A stretch of 64,000 bases of DNA, taken from the NCBI RefSeq assembly GCF_023091745.1, contig NC_068920.1, positions 114,541,622 to 114,605,621 on the forward strand, in the 5' to 3' direction. The DNA comes from Budorcas taxicolor. Lineage: Eukaryota; Chordata; Mammalia; Artiodactyla; Bovidae. This document shows, piece by piece, positions 33,635 to 43,756 of the stretch. The translations under genes and the position numbers were made by a program. The notes beneath the pieces are model-generated. The model did no database searches. It saw only the letters and a program-made list of their open reading frames with translations, and was not told the origin of the DNA. Numbering within the stretch: position 1 is the first letter of the stretch; every line of letters begins with the position of its first letter.

Positions 33635-33765
33635 ACTCTTTATCAGGACCTTATTTTTACATGAGGAACCTAAGGCTTAGAGAGGTGGAGTGCTTTTGTG
33701 GAAAGTCACCCAGCCAGTAATTGGAAGCACAGGGCATTCACTCTGGTGGCCTTTCAACTATATGT
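33635..33765 (-). mobile_element. MIR fragment
   Basis: It shows the reverse MIR pattern TTTTTACATGAGGAACCTAA, GGCTTAGAGAGGTGGAGTGC, AAGTCACCCAGCCAGTAATT. Confidence 0.6.
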
Positions 33766-33770
33766 TGTGA

Positions 33771-33974
33771 TTTTTGTTGTTTAGTCACTAAGTTGTGTCT
33801 GACTCTTTTGCAACCTTAAGGACTATAGCCTGCCAGGCTCCTCTGTCCATGGGATTTCCAGGTAAGAATACTAGAGTGGGTTGCCATTTCCTTCTCCAAG
33901 GAATCTTCTCAACCCGGGGACTGAACCTGCGTTCCCTGCATTGGCAGGCAGATTCTTTACCACTGAGCCACCAG
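33771..33974 (-). mobile_element. Bov-tA SINE
   Basis: Reverse orientation (GTTGTTTAGTCACTAAGTTG ... TTTACCACTGAGCCACCAGA), inserted beside the MIR. Confidence 0.9.
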
Positions 33975-34392
33975 ATAATCTCATTATAAAAGCTCAGACT
34001 TTCAACGATAGCCTCTTTCTAATTTCCTTGAATGGGTGCCTTCTCCACTCCTCTAGCCAGCAAAGACCCTAGGACTGGCCTGGGCTAGGGTACATGCTCA
34101 CCATATTCTTGGTGGATGACATGGGTGCAATGCTCACCTCCAGGAATTTTCACCCTGACTTTGATTGCTCTGGCCTCTGGTTATCAGGTCATGCAGGACT
34201 CTGTCAACAGAAGAAAGCTCTCACAGGCTTCCAGGCGCAGAAAGTTCAGTTAATCATCCCGTCTAGCCACTGAACAGATGACTTTGGACTCAGTCACTAA
34301 GGTGTAGCACGTATCTAGTATCTAATATTATTATTATTGGGGGTTTATTCACCTTCTCTTCTTGGTCACTACATGGACTATGTCTCGAAGGT

Positions 34393-34615
34393 GGTGGTTC
34401 TCAATCAGGAGCAAATCTGCCACCCAATTAATATAATGTCTGGAAACACTTGTGATTTTCATGCAGGGGGTTTGGATGCTACCAGCCTTTAATGAGTACA
34501 GGTCATGGATCCTGCTGAACACTCTACAGTGTAGAGGAAGTTCCTTTTAACAAAGAACCATTTACCCTAAAATGTCAAGGGTGCCGGAAGTTGAGAAACT
34601 CTGCTCCCTGGTATA
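34393..34615 (+). mobile_element. MER20-like hAT-Charlie DNA transposon
   Basis: GGTGGTTCTCAATCAGGAGC at the start, internal TAATGTCTGGAAACACTTGT and GTCATGGATCCTGCTGAACA, and the end AAAATGTCAAGGGTGCCGGA with GTTGAGAAACTCTG: the MER20 layout including inverted ends. Confidence 0.78.
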
Positions 34616-35082
34616 GAGTAACAACGCCATCAACACCATCATGTTGCATTCCAGCTTTGTTTGGAGTGGTTCACCTAGATCTATTGCCTTCTCATCTTGC
34701 TCTCTCTTGAGAAAGAACTGGAAATCTAAATGAAAACCCCTCAGGTTGGTTGCTAATCAGCACGAGGACCTGTAGTTAGCTCATGCTTCTCAGAGAACAT
34801 ATGGCAAAACTTAAATTAACTGGGACAAACTTGTCAGAGCCCTCCACTGACCCACTTTTTCTCTGGTAAGACTTCATTTAGGAAACAGGAAAAAAAAATG
34901 TCAAGTTAACAGTGGATATTTAATTAACAAGAGGGAAAATGAGACACTTGATATTCCTTCCAGGAGGAGTTCTGATGTCTGAATAAATTCAGCCCCTCTG
35001 CCTGGGCTTTTTCCCTGCTCCAACCAAACCTGGAATGTCTCCGAGGTATAAGTAGGCTTTCACTTTAAAATTCAAGGGGCTT
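34616..35082. other. Unique non-coding sequence
   Basis: No gene or assignable repeat is seen. Confidence 0.5.
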
Positions 35083-35255
35083 ACATGGAACCCTGCTCAA
35101 TGTTATATAGTAGCCTGGATGGGAGGGGAGTTTGGGGGAGAATGGATACATGTATATGTATGGCCAAGTCCCTTTGCCCTTCACCTGAAACTATCACAAC
35201 ATTGTTAATTGGTTATACTCCAATACAAAATAAAAAGTTTATGAAAAGAAAAAAG
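35083..35255 (+). mobile_element. L1 3'-end fragment
   Basis: ACATGGAACCCTGCTCAATG ... AAACTATCACAACATTGTTA, TTGGTTATACTCCAATACAA, AATAAAAAGTTT: the ruminant L1 3' UTR and A-rich tail, 5'-truncated. Confidence 0.85.
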
Positions 35256-35439
35256 TGCTTAGTCTAGTGAGTGGTGGACCTATTAATCAGAGACCTGGTC
35301 TCAAAACCTAGAAGCATGAGGATCTAGAGATTCAGGCATCACAGACTGAAAGGCATTTGGGGCCAGGCAGGCCACACTGATGAGTGAAGTTCATAGGCCT
35401 ATGGCATTAGGAAAACTGGGAAGTTCACTTAAAAGTGTA

Positions 35440-35562
35440 CTTATTTATTTATTGGCTGTGCCATGTGGCATGTGGGACCTTAGTTCTCTGACTAGGGATG
35501 AACTCACACCCCCCTGCTTTGGAAGCATGTAATCTTAACCACTGGACCACTAGGAAAGTACC
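35440..35562 (-). mobile_element. CHR-type tRNA-derived SINE
   Basis: TTTATTTATTGGCTGTGCCA, GACCTTAGTTCTCTGACTAG, ATCTTAACCACTGGACCACT in reverse orientation. Confidence 0.75.
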
Positions 35563-36597
35563 CCCAAATGTAATTTACTTTTGATGGGTCCTGGTTAATC
35601 GAAAGTTCTGCAGGCCAAGTCAAGAGAGTGCTCTGGGAGAAACCTGGTCTTGAAGTCAGAAGAGATGTTTGCTGGTACTCACAGGCCTTGAGTCCACCTT
35701 GTTCTCATCTTAACTGCAGTGAGCCTCTCTCTCTCTTTGCCTTCAGGTATTCCCTTAGGACCCTTCTGGTTCTGGGTTTCTATTTTATCATTTTCCCCAA
35801 ATAATAAAACGTAGTTTTCAATATAGTACCACTTAACCAGAAAATTAAAATTCCCCTGAACTCCCATTCCCCAGATATTCTGATTCATCAGGCTTGCCTG
35901 CATCTGAACGAGAAAGGGTAGATAAAAAATCACAAAGGCGCGGGACTTCAGAGGGGGAGGTGGGAATACCGGAAAACAGATGAGAAAATGCAGGCATGTG
36001 TGGGTGGAAAATAGGGCTTTTACAATGTGCGGGAAGATGAAAGGAAACCCTAGAGAGGACGCAGGCACTCACACTCACCCACGCATGAGAAGGGGAGACA
36101 CAGGGGTCTGCACTGAAGCAGGACCAGCAAAAAGGCTGAAGAACACCGCTGTGGTGGAGGTGGGCTAGGGTGGGGGCAGGGAAGAAGCACAGGACTCTGG
36201 GAATAACTTGCTAGATTTGAGTAAGCGGCTACAGTTAATACTAGGAATTCAGAGTCATTTAATAAAATGAGCGGAAGGAGGAGGGATGGAGAAAGGAAGA
36301 GATCAGGGAAAAATAAAAGTCAAGGTTGTGGCAGGTAGAGAGGGGAAGAGAGAGGAAAAAAAGAGAGCAAGAAGGGAGTTTCAAGATTTGTGCTTTATGT
36401 TAATCAAATAATCATTGTATGTAGTTGTGATACACCAACTCTACTCCAAAACTTCTTTTTACTTCTTTCTTTATTCTGATCTACTGGGTTGGCTAGTTGC
36501 CTCTTCTCAATGTCTTGTTGGGAAGCCATTTTTCTCCTTGCTTTATGAGAAAAAAAAAATTTTCTAGCTGCATCTTTTCTTTCATTTGCTCAGCTAG
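35563..36597. other. Unique non-coding sequence with a polypurine tract
   Basis: No gene is recognised. 36267-36380 is strongly purine-rich (GGAAGGAGGAGGGATGGAGA and similar). Confidence 0.5.
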
Positions 36598-36782
36598 GAA
36601 AATGCTTCTCAACCCTGGCGGCACACTGAAACCACTTGAGGGCTTTAATAAATAGTAATGGCTAGGTCCCTCCCCCAGAGATGCAGGTTTAATTGATCTG
36701 GAGTGTGGTCTTGATGAGGAAATATTTCAAAACCTCCCAGGGGATTGTGAAGTTCAGCTAAGGCTGAGAAACACCGAGCCAG
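36598..36782 (+). mobile_element. MER5A-like hAT-Charlie DNA transposon fragment
   Basis: AAATGCTTCTCAACCCTGGC, CACTGAAACCACTTGAGGGC, GGTCCCTCCCCCAGAGATGC and the end GGCTGAGAAACACCG fit MER5A. Confidence 0.72.
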
Positions 36783-37012
36783 AGGGTCACAAGAATTGCC
36801 ACATTTGTAGCTCACCAGTGAGTGAGATTCACAGGTCTGACTAGAGCTCTGTAAGAAACCATGGTGGGCTGGTGGCAGCAGGGCCAGATGGGGGTCACTG
36901 TTCAGTGAGGAGGCCCTGGCCTCACTGACTCCCCCTGGTGGAGCTGATTGTGAGAAAGATGTTCTCACTTAGATGGGATTGTCATTTGTTTCTGAGTACT
37001 CCATAGTTTACT

Positions 37013-37139
37013 GCTGCTGCTAAGTCACTTCAGCCGTGTCCGACTCTGTGCAACCCCATAGACGGCAGCCTACCAGGCTCTGCTGTCCCTGGGATTCTCC
37101 AGGCAAGAACACTGGAGTGGGCTGCCATTGCCTTCTTCA
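37013..37139 (-). mobile_element. Bov-A monomer SINE with TSD
   Basis: GCTGCTGCTAAGTCACTTCA ... GTGGGCTGCCATTGCCTTCT, flanked by an exact 11-bp repeat CATAGTTTACT (37002-37012 and 37140-37150). Confidence 0.92.
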
Positions 37140-37169
37140 CATAGTTTACTAAGTACTCTTTCTTTTGTT

Positions 37170-37295
37170 TATTTTAATTCTCCCAACAAGCACAAAAGGC
37201 AGACACAACCTTGTCCCATCATTTAGACAAGAAGACTCAGATCAGGAGAGGTTAAGAAGCTTGCCAAAAGTCAAAGCCTAGCACCTGGAATTGCA
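37170..37295 (-). mobile_element. MIR fragment
   Basis: AGACAAGAAGACTCAGATCA, GGAGAGGTTAAGAAGCTTGC, CAAAAGTCAAAGCCTAGCAC fit a reverse MIR. Confidence 0.5.
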
Positions 37296-38939
37296 TCTTC
37301 TAAATTCTGTGCCCTCCTACCTCTATCATTTCCCTTTCCTTCTCTGCTTGGTTGCGATGAGGCAGGGCTGACCTTGCTCAAAATACTAAAGCCAGTAAGT
37401 CTTCTGGCAGGAGTCCTGGAGAACACGCTGCACTCATACTCCCATACCCTCTCATTCTCTAGCCGGAGTTTAACAATGACAAAGTTTGGTATCGCAAGCT
37501 TGCTACTGCCCTTTGGTTCTTCCCTTCCCCTCACCCCCTAGCCTGACACTCTTTTCATTTTCATAGAAGCTTCCATGATACCTCAGAGAATTCCAAATAG
37601 ATGCCAACTTTTCCCAAATATCTCCAAACATCAAAATGTTCCCTTTCCACTCAGCCCACTGCCATTAATTCTTTTATCAGCAACTCTTTAGAGACTGTGA
37701 AAACTAAATGCCAGTAGAAAATGGATAGATGGACGGTGACACCAGTGTTGCCTAGAAATTCTTGCAGCTTAAAAAAGATCTTTCAGGGCAATAAGAGACA
37801 TTGTTCTAATGCTAGAATTGCAGCTACTGAAACACCTTGGTGATGTATATTTGGACAGGAGATCGTTTCTTGTTCCTCTCAAATGAAACAATGCAGGCAG
37901 TTGCTCATATGTAAGACCAGATTTGCCAACAATTTATAGGACTTAAAATAAAGCCAGTATAAAGATCAAATCTTTCAGCATATTTATCTCCTTAAACCAA
38001 TGCCCTCTTTTTTATCTATTTATTTTTTTATTACTAGATGTCCACCATCAGTGTGTGTTTATCTTCAATTAAGAGTTCTCAGTATTGCAAACTCTGTGTG
38101 GCAGGGACCTCTCAGAGATATTCTAGGCAGCCTTGGATAAAAGTGAGACAGCTCAGTCAGTGGCAAGTGAGAGCTGGATTAGTCTGCCACAGAAAGGTCT
38201 GGAAAAGCCAAGCTCTACACAATTAATGGAACAATGTGGCAATCTGTCTTCAGCTGGCCAAGGCAATCCTGTCATTTGTCCCTCAGCTGCAGGACAACCA
38301 CGCACTGTGTGATTTTGTCTCACTGTCTGCTCCATGGTGATTGCATTTGCCGTGAAATCTATATTTCCCTGCAACGGAGTCTGTGTGTGCGTGCATGTGC
38401 TTTATTCTAAAAATAATGGTCCTTCTTGGAATTCAGCCTCACTCTTGCTTTCTGTCCAGGTCATTTTTATCTGAGTTTCTCATATTGATTCTTTTTTGCA
38501 CACTATTTCAAAAATTGTAAAAGGTACAAAGCGAAAAGAACAAACACGCTGTAAGGCAGAAGGGGAGAAATCATGTAATAATGGAAATGAAACTCAAGGT
38601 AACACATCACTCAGTTTTTTTAGTTCTAACTGAATTGGTTAGCTCATTCAAAGTGACACAGCATTTCTTGTTCAGGGATTAAGTAAATTTCTGTTGAGTG
38701 AACAAGAGACCAATTTAACCTGAAGATGAGGCATTAGGAAGAAAACAGTGCTGAGCCTAGGTCCACCAGACACATGATGAGTGTGTGAAAGAGAAGCTTC
38801 CACTTCAACCTGATCCATCTGTGAAAGGCAACCACCATCCTCCTGCCCCACCCCCCAAGACAAGTGTTTATTACATATTGTATTTACTGGATGCCTGGCA
38901 ACCTGCTAAATCTTTAACATTTTCTCATTTAAAGTTAAA
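37296..38939. other. Unique non-coding sequence, possible conserved element
   Basis: No repeat or gene is seen for 1.6 kb. 38090-38380 has balanced composition with TF-like words (CACAATTAATGGAACAATGT, CTCAGCTGCAGGAC) and could be conserved non-coding DNA; this is speculative. Confidence 0.4.
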
Positions 38940-39130
38940 GTGTTAGTCCCTCAGTCATATCCGACTCTTTGTGACCCCAAGGACTATAGCCCTCCAGGCT
39001 CATTTGTTTATGCAAGAATCCTGGAGTGGGTTGCCATTCCCTTCTCCAGGTGATCTTCCTGACCCAGTCATTGAACCCAGGTTTCCTGCATTGCAGGCAG
39101 ATTCTTTACCATTGAGCCACCAGGGAAGCC
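38940..39130 (-). mobile_element. Bov-tA SINE
   Basis: GTGTTAGTCCCTCAGTCATA ... CATTGAGCCACCAGGGAAGC in reverse; a short internal deletion lies near 39008. Confidence 0.9.
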
Positions 39131-39239
39131 TTTGTTCAGAGAAGCATTTAATTTTGCAGATAGGTAAACTGACATTTAGAAACGTTCAATGACTTGCCCA
39201 AGGTCACTTACCTTAATGGGGACGGGGGAGGGGACAAGC

Positions 39240-39465
39240 ACTGACTCTGGAGACAAGGGGCTTGGCTTCAATTCTGGCTGAGTGACTTTGGCAACTGATT
39301 AATACTTAACCTGTCTGATACTCAATCCCTTCATCTATAAAATGAAAATAGGGATGTTAGGAGAATTAAATAGGTTATTATTGAAAATTAAATGAGATAT
39401 TCTTTGTAAAGTGCCCAGAACAGTGCCTGGTATATGGTAGGTGCTAGATAAGTGGGTTCTGGGTT
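39240..39465 (+). mobile_element. MIR element
   Basis: CACTGACTCTGGAGACAAGG, TTCATCTATAAAATGAAAAT, AAAGTGCCCAGAACAGTGCC, GGTAGGTGCTAGATAAGTG: an almost complete MIR core. Confidence 0.7.
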
Positions 39466-39495
39466 TGCTTGTTTTAACAACAAGTAAATATCATA

Positions 39496-39570
39496 TTGGC
39501 CAAAAAGTTTGTTTGGGTTTTTCTGTAAGATGGTGTAGAAAAACCTGAACGAACTTTTTGGCTAACCCAA
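39496..39570 (+). mobile_element. Mariner-derived MITE forming a microRNA-like hairpin (mir-2284/2285 type)
   Basis: A 75-bp element lies between TA dinucleotides (39494-39495 and 39571-39572), the mariner target site, with inverted ends TTGG(..)CCAAAAAGTTTG and GAACTTTTTGGCTAACCCAA. The arms 39500-39524 and 39537-39561 pair over 25 positions with no mismatch other than three G-U pairs, around a 12-nt loop. The arms match, as I recall them, the bovine miR-2284 (5' arm) and miR-2285 (3' arm) families. About 5 bp of the left terminal repeat is missing. Expression is unknown. Confidence 0.8.
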
Positions 39571-40137
39571 TAAAACAACGTCACACAGCCAGGAGCAGGG
39601 GTCAGTCCAACAGGGTTCAAAGCCACGCTGCCCCCATTTCCTTCGGTGATAGTGTATTATCCAAAAATCTGAGTTCCTGAAAGCACTGGGTCTGGACAGA
39701 GAAGTAAAGGAGGCAGAGAGAGAAGTCTAGGGGCAGAAACACATGCTTCTTCCTTTACAGCTCTGAAATTTTCTCAGGCCTTAGCGTTGATATCAACATT
39801 TGACTTTTTCTGGTTCTTCATTGTCTTGACTTTGCCACTGATATCAGGTACCCTTGTGAATGTAACCCACCACTAGAACATGAGAGTGTGTGTGTGCCTG
39901 ACATCCATATACCCATGCAGGTGTGGTCCCATCTTCTCCTTCCGCACAAACCAAAGCCTGGTGGCCAGTTCAAGGAAACATCATTCATGTGGGTCTTTGG
40001 CATTACAGCAAAACTTATTCCCACATCTGAGCTATTTGCTCTCTGTACTCAATTCCTGAAGGTGGAAAGCGATCCCACAGCCTGTGATTGTGATCTGGCT
40101 CCCAGACTCTTATTTAACATCGGCAATATTAAATCAT

Positions 40138-40349
40138 GGGCTTCCCTGGTGGCTCAGACAGTAAAGAATCTGCCTGCAATGAGGGAGAGCTGGGTTCTAT
40201 CCCTGGGTTGGGAAGATCCCTTGGAGGAGGACATAGCTGCCCACTCCAGTTTACTTGCCTGGAGAATCCCCACAGATAGAGGAGCCTGGCAGGCTACAGT
40301 CCATGGGGTCGCAAAGAGTTGGACACGACTGAGTGACCAAGCACAGCAC
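40138..40349 (+). mobile_element. Bov-tA SINE with TSD
   Basis: GGGCTTCCCTGGTGGCTCAG ... GTTGGACACGACTGAGTGAC, flanked by AATATTAAATCAT (40125-40137) and AATATTATATCAT (40350-40362), one mismatch in 13. Confidence 0.93.
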
Positions 40350-40499
40350 AATATTATATCATACCGGCCCATGAGACACTAAGCATACATCTTTGGCCGT
40401 AACAGATGTGCTGGTGTTTATTTAAAGATGTTTTTCCTCTGTGTACTAACAGCCACAGAGTGATGCTGCTCAAGTAAGTGTAACAAAAGAAGGACGTGT

Positions 40500-40610
40500 C
40501 TAGGCTGGATGCTCTTCTGGAAGAGAAGCTCATGTGTTAAGATACAGAATCCAAGTTCCAGCTTTGCTACTTCACTTCTTGCCTTTGGGCAAGTCAGGGC
40601 CACCTGCCAG
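40500..40610 (+). mobile_element. MIR fragment
   Basis: AGAATCCAAGTTCCAGCTTT, GCTACTTCACTTCTTGCCTT, TGGGCAAGTCAGGGCC resemble MIR. Confidence 0.5.
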
Positions 40611-41079
40611 GCTTTTCCCTTCTTGTCTGTAGTAGTAACTTGGGGCATTTCTTCTACTTCTCTTCTCTGGCAGGCAGGATCTGGAGGCAAGTAGGGTTGA
40701 TTTCCAGTACATTCTCTACTGCTATTTCTTATCAACAGGTAAAGTTAGAAATGCATTAAACCTCCGCCAAGGAAAGATCTCACTCTACCTTAGAGACTTA
40801 CCCAACACCACAAACAGATATCATGTTTGGTCAGAGGAAATGCTCTATTTTGCTTCTAGGAAATTAGCTCTTGAAAGGTGAGTCTGTTCCAAGGCCCCTA
40901 CTGTTCCTTGTGATTTGATCACAGAATGACTGAAGAATGCTCTGCTCTGGCTTTGGACAGGTATATTGGAAAGACTTTGGCCAAAGTAAAATCCCAACAC
41001 ATGAATCTATACTACCGGGGAAAGCTCTAACTATTGGGAAAATGAGAATCACCTTCAGTTTAGTGTTTTGTGTCTTTAC
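40611..41079. other. Unique non-coding sequence
   Basis: No gene or clear repeat is seen. Confidence 0.45.
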
Positions 41080-41282
41080 TAACTTTTTGTTTTTTTGGTT
41101 GTGCAAGGTCCTAGTTGTGGCATGCAGGATCTTTTTTAGTTGCAGCCTGCAGAAGCTTTCGGTTATGACATGCAAACTCTTATTTGTGGCATGTGGGATC
41201 TAGTTCCCTGACCATGGGTCGAACCCAGGCCCCCTGCACTGGGAGCACAGTCTTAGGCACTGGACTGTCTGGGAAGTCTCCC
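41080..41282 (-). mobile_element. CHR-type tRNA-derived SINE
   Basis: TTTTTTTGGTTGTGCAAGGT, GTTCCCTGACCATGGGTCGA, ACTGGACTGTCTGGGAAGTC in reverse. Confidence 0.75.
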
Positions 41283-41528
41283 CACTAACTTGTTACATTG
41301 TTTGTTGTTTGTTTTTTCTCTTCTCTCCTTTCCTTCTTTTCTGTCTTCTTTCCTCCTCCTCTAATTCCCACCAGCCCCCACCCCCTCCGCCCCGCACTGG
41401 ATTCCTAGTTTTCAGCTTCTTAACAGGGCTAATACTGAATTTAAGGAGTAAAAATTGGCTCTTAAGGGGATAAAAAGTCTTACTATTTGTATGTATAAAG
41501 CAGAGATACACTTACGGTAGATAGCTGT

Positions 41529-41740
41529 TTTTGTTGTTTAGTCACTAAGTTGTGTTTGACTCTTTTGCGACCCTGTGGTCTATAGCCCGCCAGGTTCCTC
41601 TGTCTATGGGATTTCTCAGGCAAAAATACTGGAGGGGGTTGCCATTTCCTTCTCCAGGGGATCTTCTCAATTCAGGGACTGAGCCCATGTCTCCTGCATT
41701 GGCAGGCAGATTTTTTACTGCTGAGCCACCAGGGAAGCCC
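41529..41740 (-). mobile_element. Bov-tA SINE
   Basis: TTGTTGTTTAGTCACTAAGT ... GCTGAGCCACCAGGGAAGCC in reverse. Confidence 0.92.
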
Positions 41741-42615
41741 ATGTTATATGGTGCATAAACACAGTATATCTGTGGTATTAAAATTTCAGAGTGAGGTAGG
41801 GGAAAAGGTTAAAAAAAAAAAAAATCTCTTAAGGGGGAGATAATGAAAAGAGAAGTTTGAGAAATGCTGAGATAGACAGTGATGAACATGGGGAAGAGAC
41901 AAAAGAGCAATAAGTTAAAGCATCCTGGCAGGTCATTGACTGAAATTTTGAGAGGGTCAAAGGAGGTCTGTGTTCTTTGATACTGAAAACGGGAATTCAG
42001 AGGTTATTTGAACAGCCAAGGTTTCAACTAGGGAATTTGGTCTTATCAGTCCCTCCTACACTCAACATCTCCCAGAGCTATCTTTACTTTTAAGTTTCAT
42101 GATGTGTTAGAAAAAACTATTGGGGATAAAATTAATAGACTGAGCTCTGGTCCTGGCTTGGTCACTTACTGACTAAGATATATCACCTCCTCTGTGGACT
42201 TCAATTCCCGTGTGTATAAGATTCAGAAATTAATCCTTGCTCAGTCGTTTCCACAAGGATCTGGTAAGGCTCAAAGGAGAGAATGTAAGTGACAACTTTA
42301 AGAGCTATGTAGTAGCATGCAAAGACTTAAAGCAATGGATGGAGGAGGGGGGTGACATATGGGTGGCCACCCACAGTGTGACTTTGGAGGGCCACATGCT
42401 TCAAACTCTCCTCCACAGGGAGTGGAATTCCTGCTGTTAGTCACTGCTCTGAATCAAGTCCCTCATGACTCTGTCAAGAGCACATGGAGTGGAGAAGCAA
42501 CCAGACTGTTCTCTCCTTAAGGGATGGGCACTCCTTTCCCTTTCTCTCACTGTGGATCACAGGGTCTGTCCCAGGTGGGTCTAACAGTCTTTGGACAGGT
42601 CATCATTTGAGCTTA
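41741..42615. other. Unique sequence with a probable MIR
   Basis: About 42135-42330 resembles a MIR (TGGTCCTGGCTTGGTCACTT, ACTGACTAAGATATATCACC). No gene is recognised. Confidence 0.4.
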
Positions 42616-42628
42616 AGAACTATGGCAT

Positions 42629-42764
42629 GCTGCTGCGGCTGCTGCTAAGTCGCTGCAGTCGTGTCCGACTCTGTGTGACCCCATAGACGGCAGCCCATCA
42701 GGCTCCCTCATCCCTGGGACTCTCCAGGCAAGAGTACTGGAATGGGGTGCCATTGCCTTCTCCG
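42629..42764 (-). mobile_element. Bov-A monomer SINE with TSD
   Basis: GCTGCTGCGGCTGCTGCTAA ... TGGGGTGCCATTGCCTTCTC, flanked by AGAACTATGGCAT (42616-42628) and AGAACTGTGGCAT (42765-42777), one mismatch. Confidence 0.92.
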
Positions 42765-43040
42765 AGAACTGTGGCATTCACATCTCTAAAACAGACACAC
42801 CAATGGCTGCCTTGTGGGTTCTTGAGAAGATATCAGAGATCACATATACTGAGTTGACCACAGTGCTAGCTGATAGTAAATTCTCAAATAATAGTAGCTC
42901 CCGCCCTGTGTCACCAATGTTTATAGTTACGTGTTGTATTTCTAGAAACAGACTAGAGGAGCAATGAAAGGCATTAGGAACACTTGGTTTCTAGAAATAG
43001 ATTCTAAGAAGAGCTGTGAGAGGTTAATTGAAAGAGAACA

Positions 43041-43377
43041 TTAGGGCTTCCCTGGTGGCTCTGTGGTAAAGAATGTACCTGCCAATGCAGGGGACATGGG
43101 TTCAATCCCTGATCCCAGAGGATCCCACATGCCAAAGAGCAACCGAGCCTGTGCACCACAACTATTGAGCCTACGCTCTAGAACCTGGGAGCCACAACTC
43201 CTGAAGCCCTCGAGCACTAGAGCCCATGTTCCACAACAAGAGAAGCCACGCAATGAGAAGTCTACACACTCCAGCTAGAGAGTAGCCCCTGCTCAGTGCA
43301 ACTAGAGAGAAAGTGCACGCAGCAACAAAGACCTGGCACAACCAAAAATAAATAAACAAATGCAATTATTTTTTAAA
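43041..43377 (+). mobile_element. CHR-2-like SINE, full length, with TSD
   Basis: The tRNA head (GGGCTTCCCTGGTGGCTCTG) is followed by the long CHR body (GAACCTGGGAGCCACAACTC, ACCTGGCACAACCAAAAATA) and an A-rich tail, flanked by AAAGAGAACA at 43031-43040 and 43378-43387. Confidence 0.85.
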
Positions 43378-43744
43378 AAAGAGAACAAGAAATATTAGCA
43401 ATATAAAAGTTATCTCCCTCCTAAGTTGGAAGAAAGAGACTGCACCATCTCTCTTAGGCAAAATTAGCTGGAATGCTTCGTTAAAGAGGTTACTGAGCTT
43501 TCTTCACATAGGTGTGCCAAGACTTGCTGCAAGTGACTGCCTTTATTTTTTCCCCAGTATAATGATTCTCTCCAATTTTGTCAACAGATCCAGTCCCCAG
43601 ACCTCTGTCTCTGAGCATATCTCTCCCCAGACCTGCTAGATCTAAGAAATTAAAATTGAGAGTTTTGGAAGAAGGGGGAACAGCAGTCTAACCAGGTTCA
43701 GTTAGAATCATTTATTCCATCATATCACTACCATCAGATTCAAA

Positions 43745-43756
43745 AGCGCATGCGCT
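43745..43756. promoter_or_regulatory. Palindromic NRF1-like site
   Basis: AGCGCATGCGCT is a perfect 12-bp palindrome that fits the NRF1 consensus, with two CpGs in CpG-poor surroundings. Occupancy is unknown. Confidence 0.35.
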
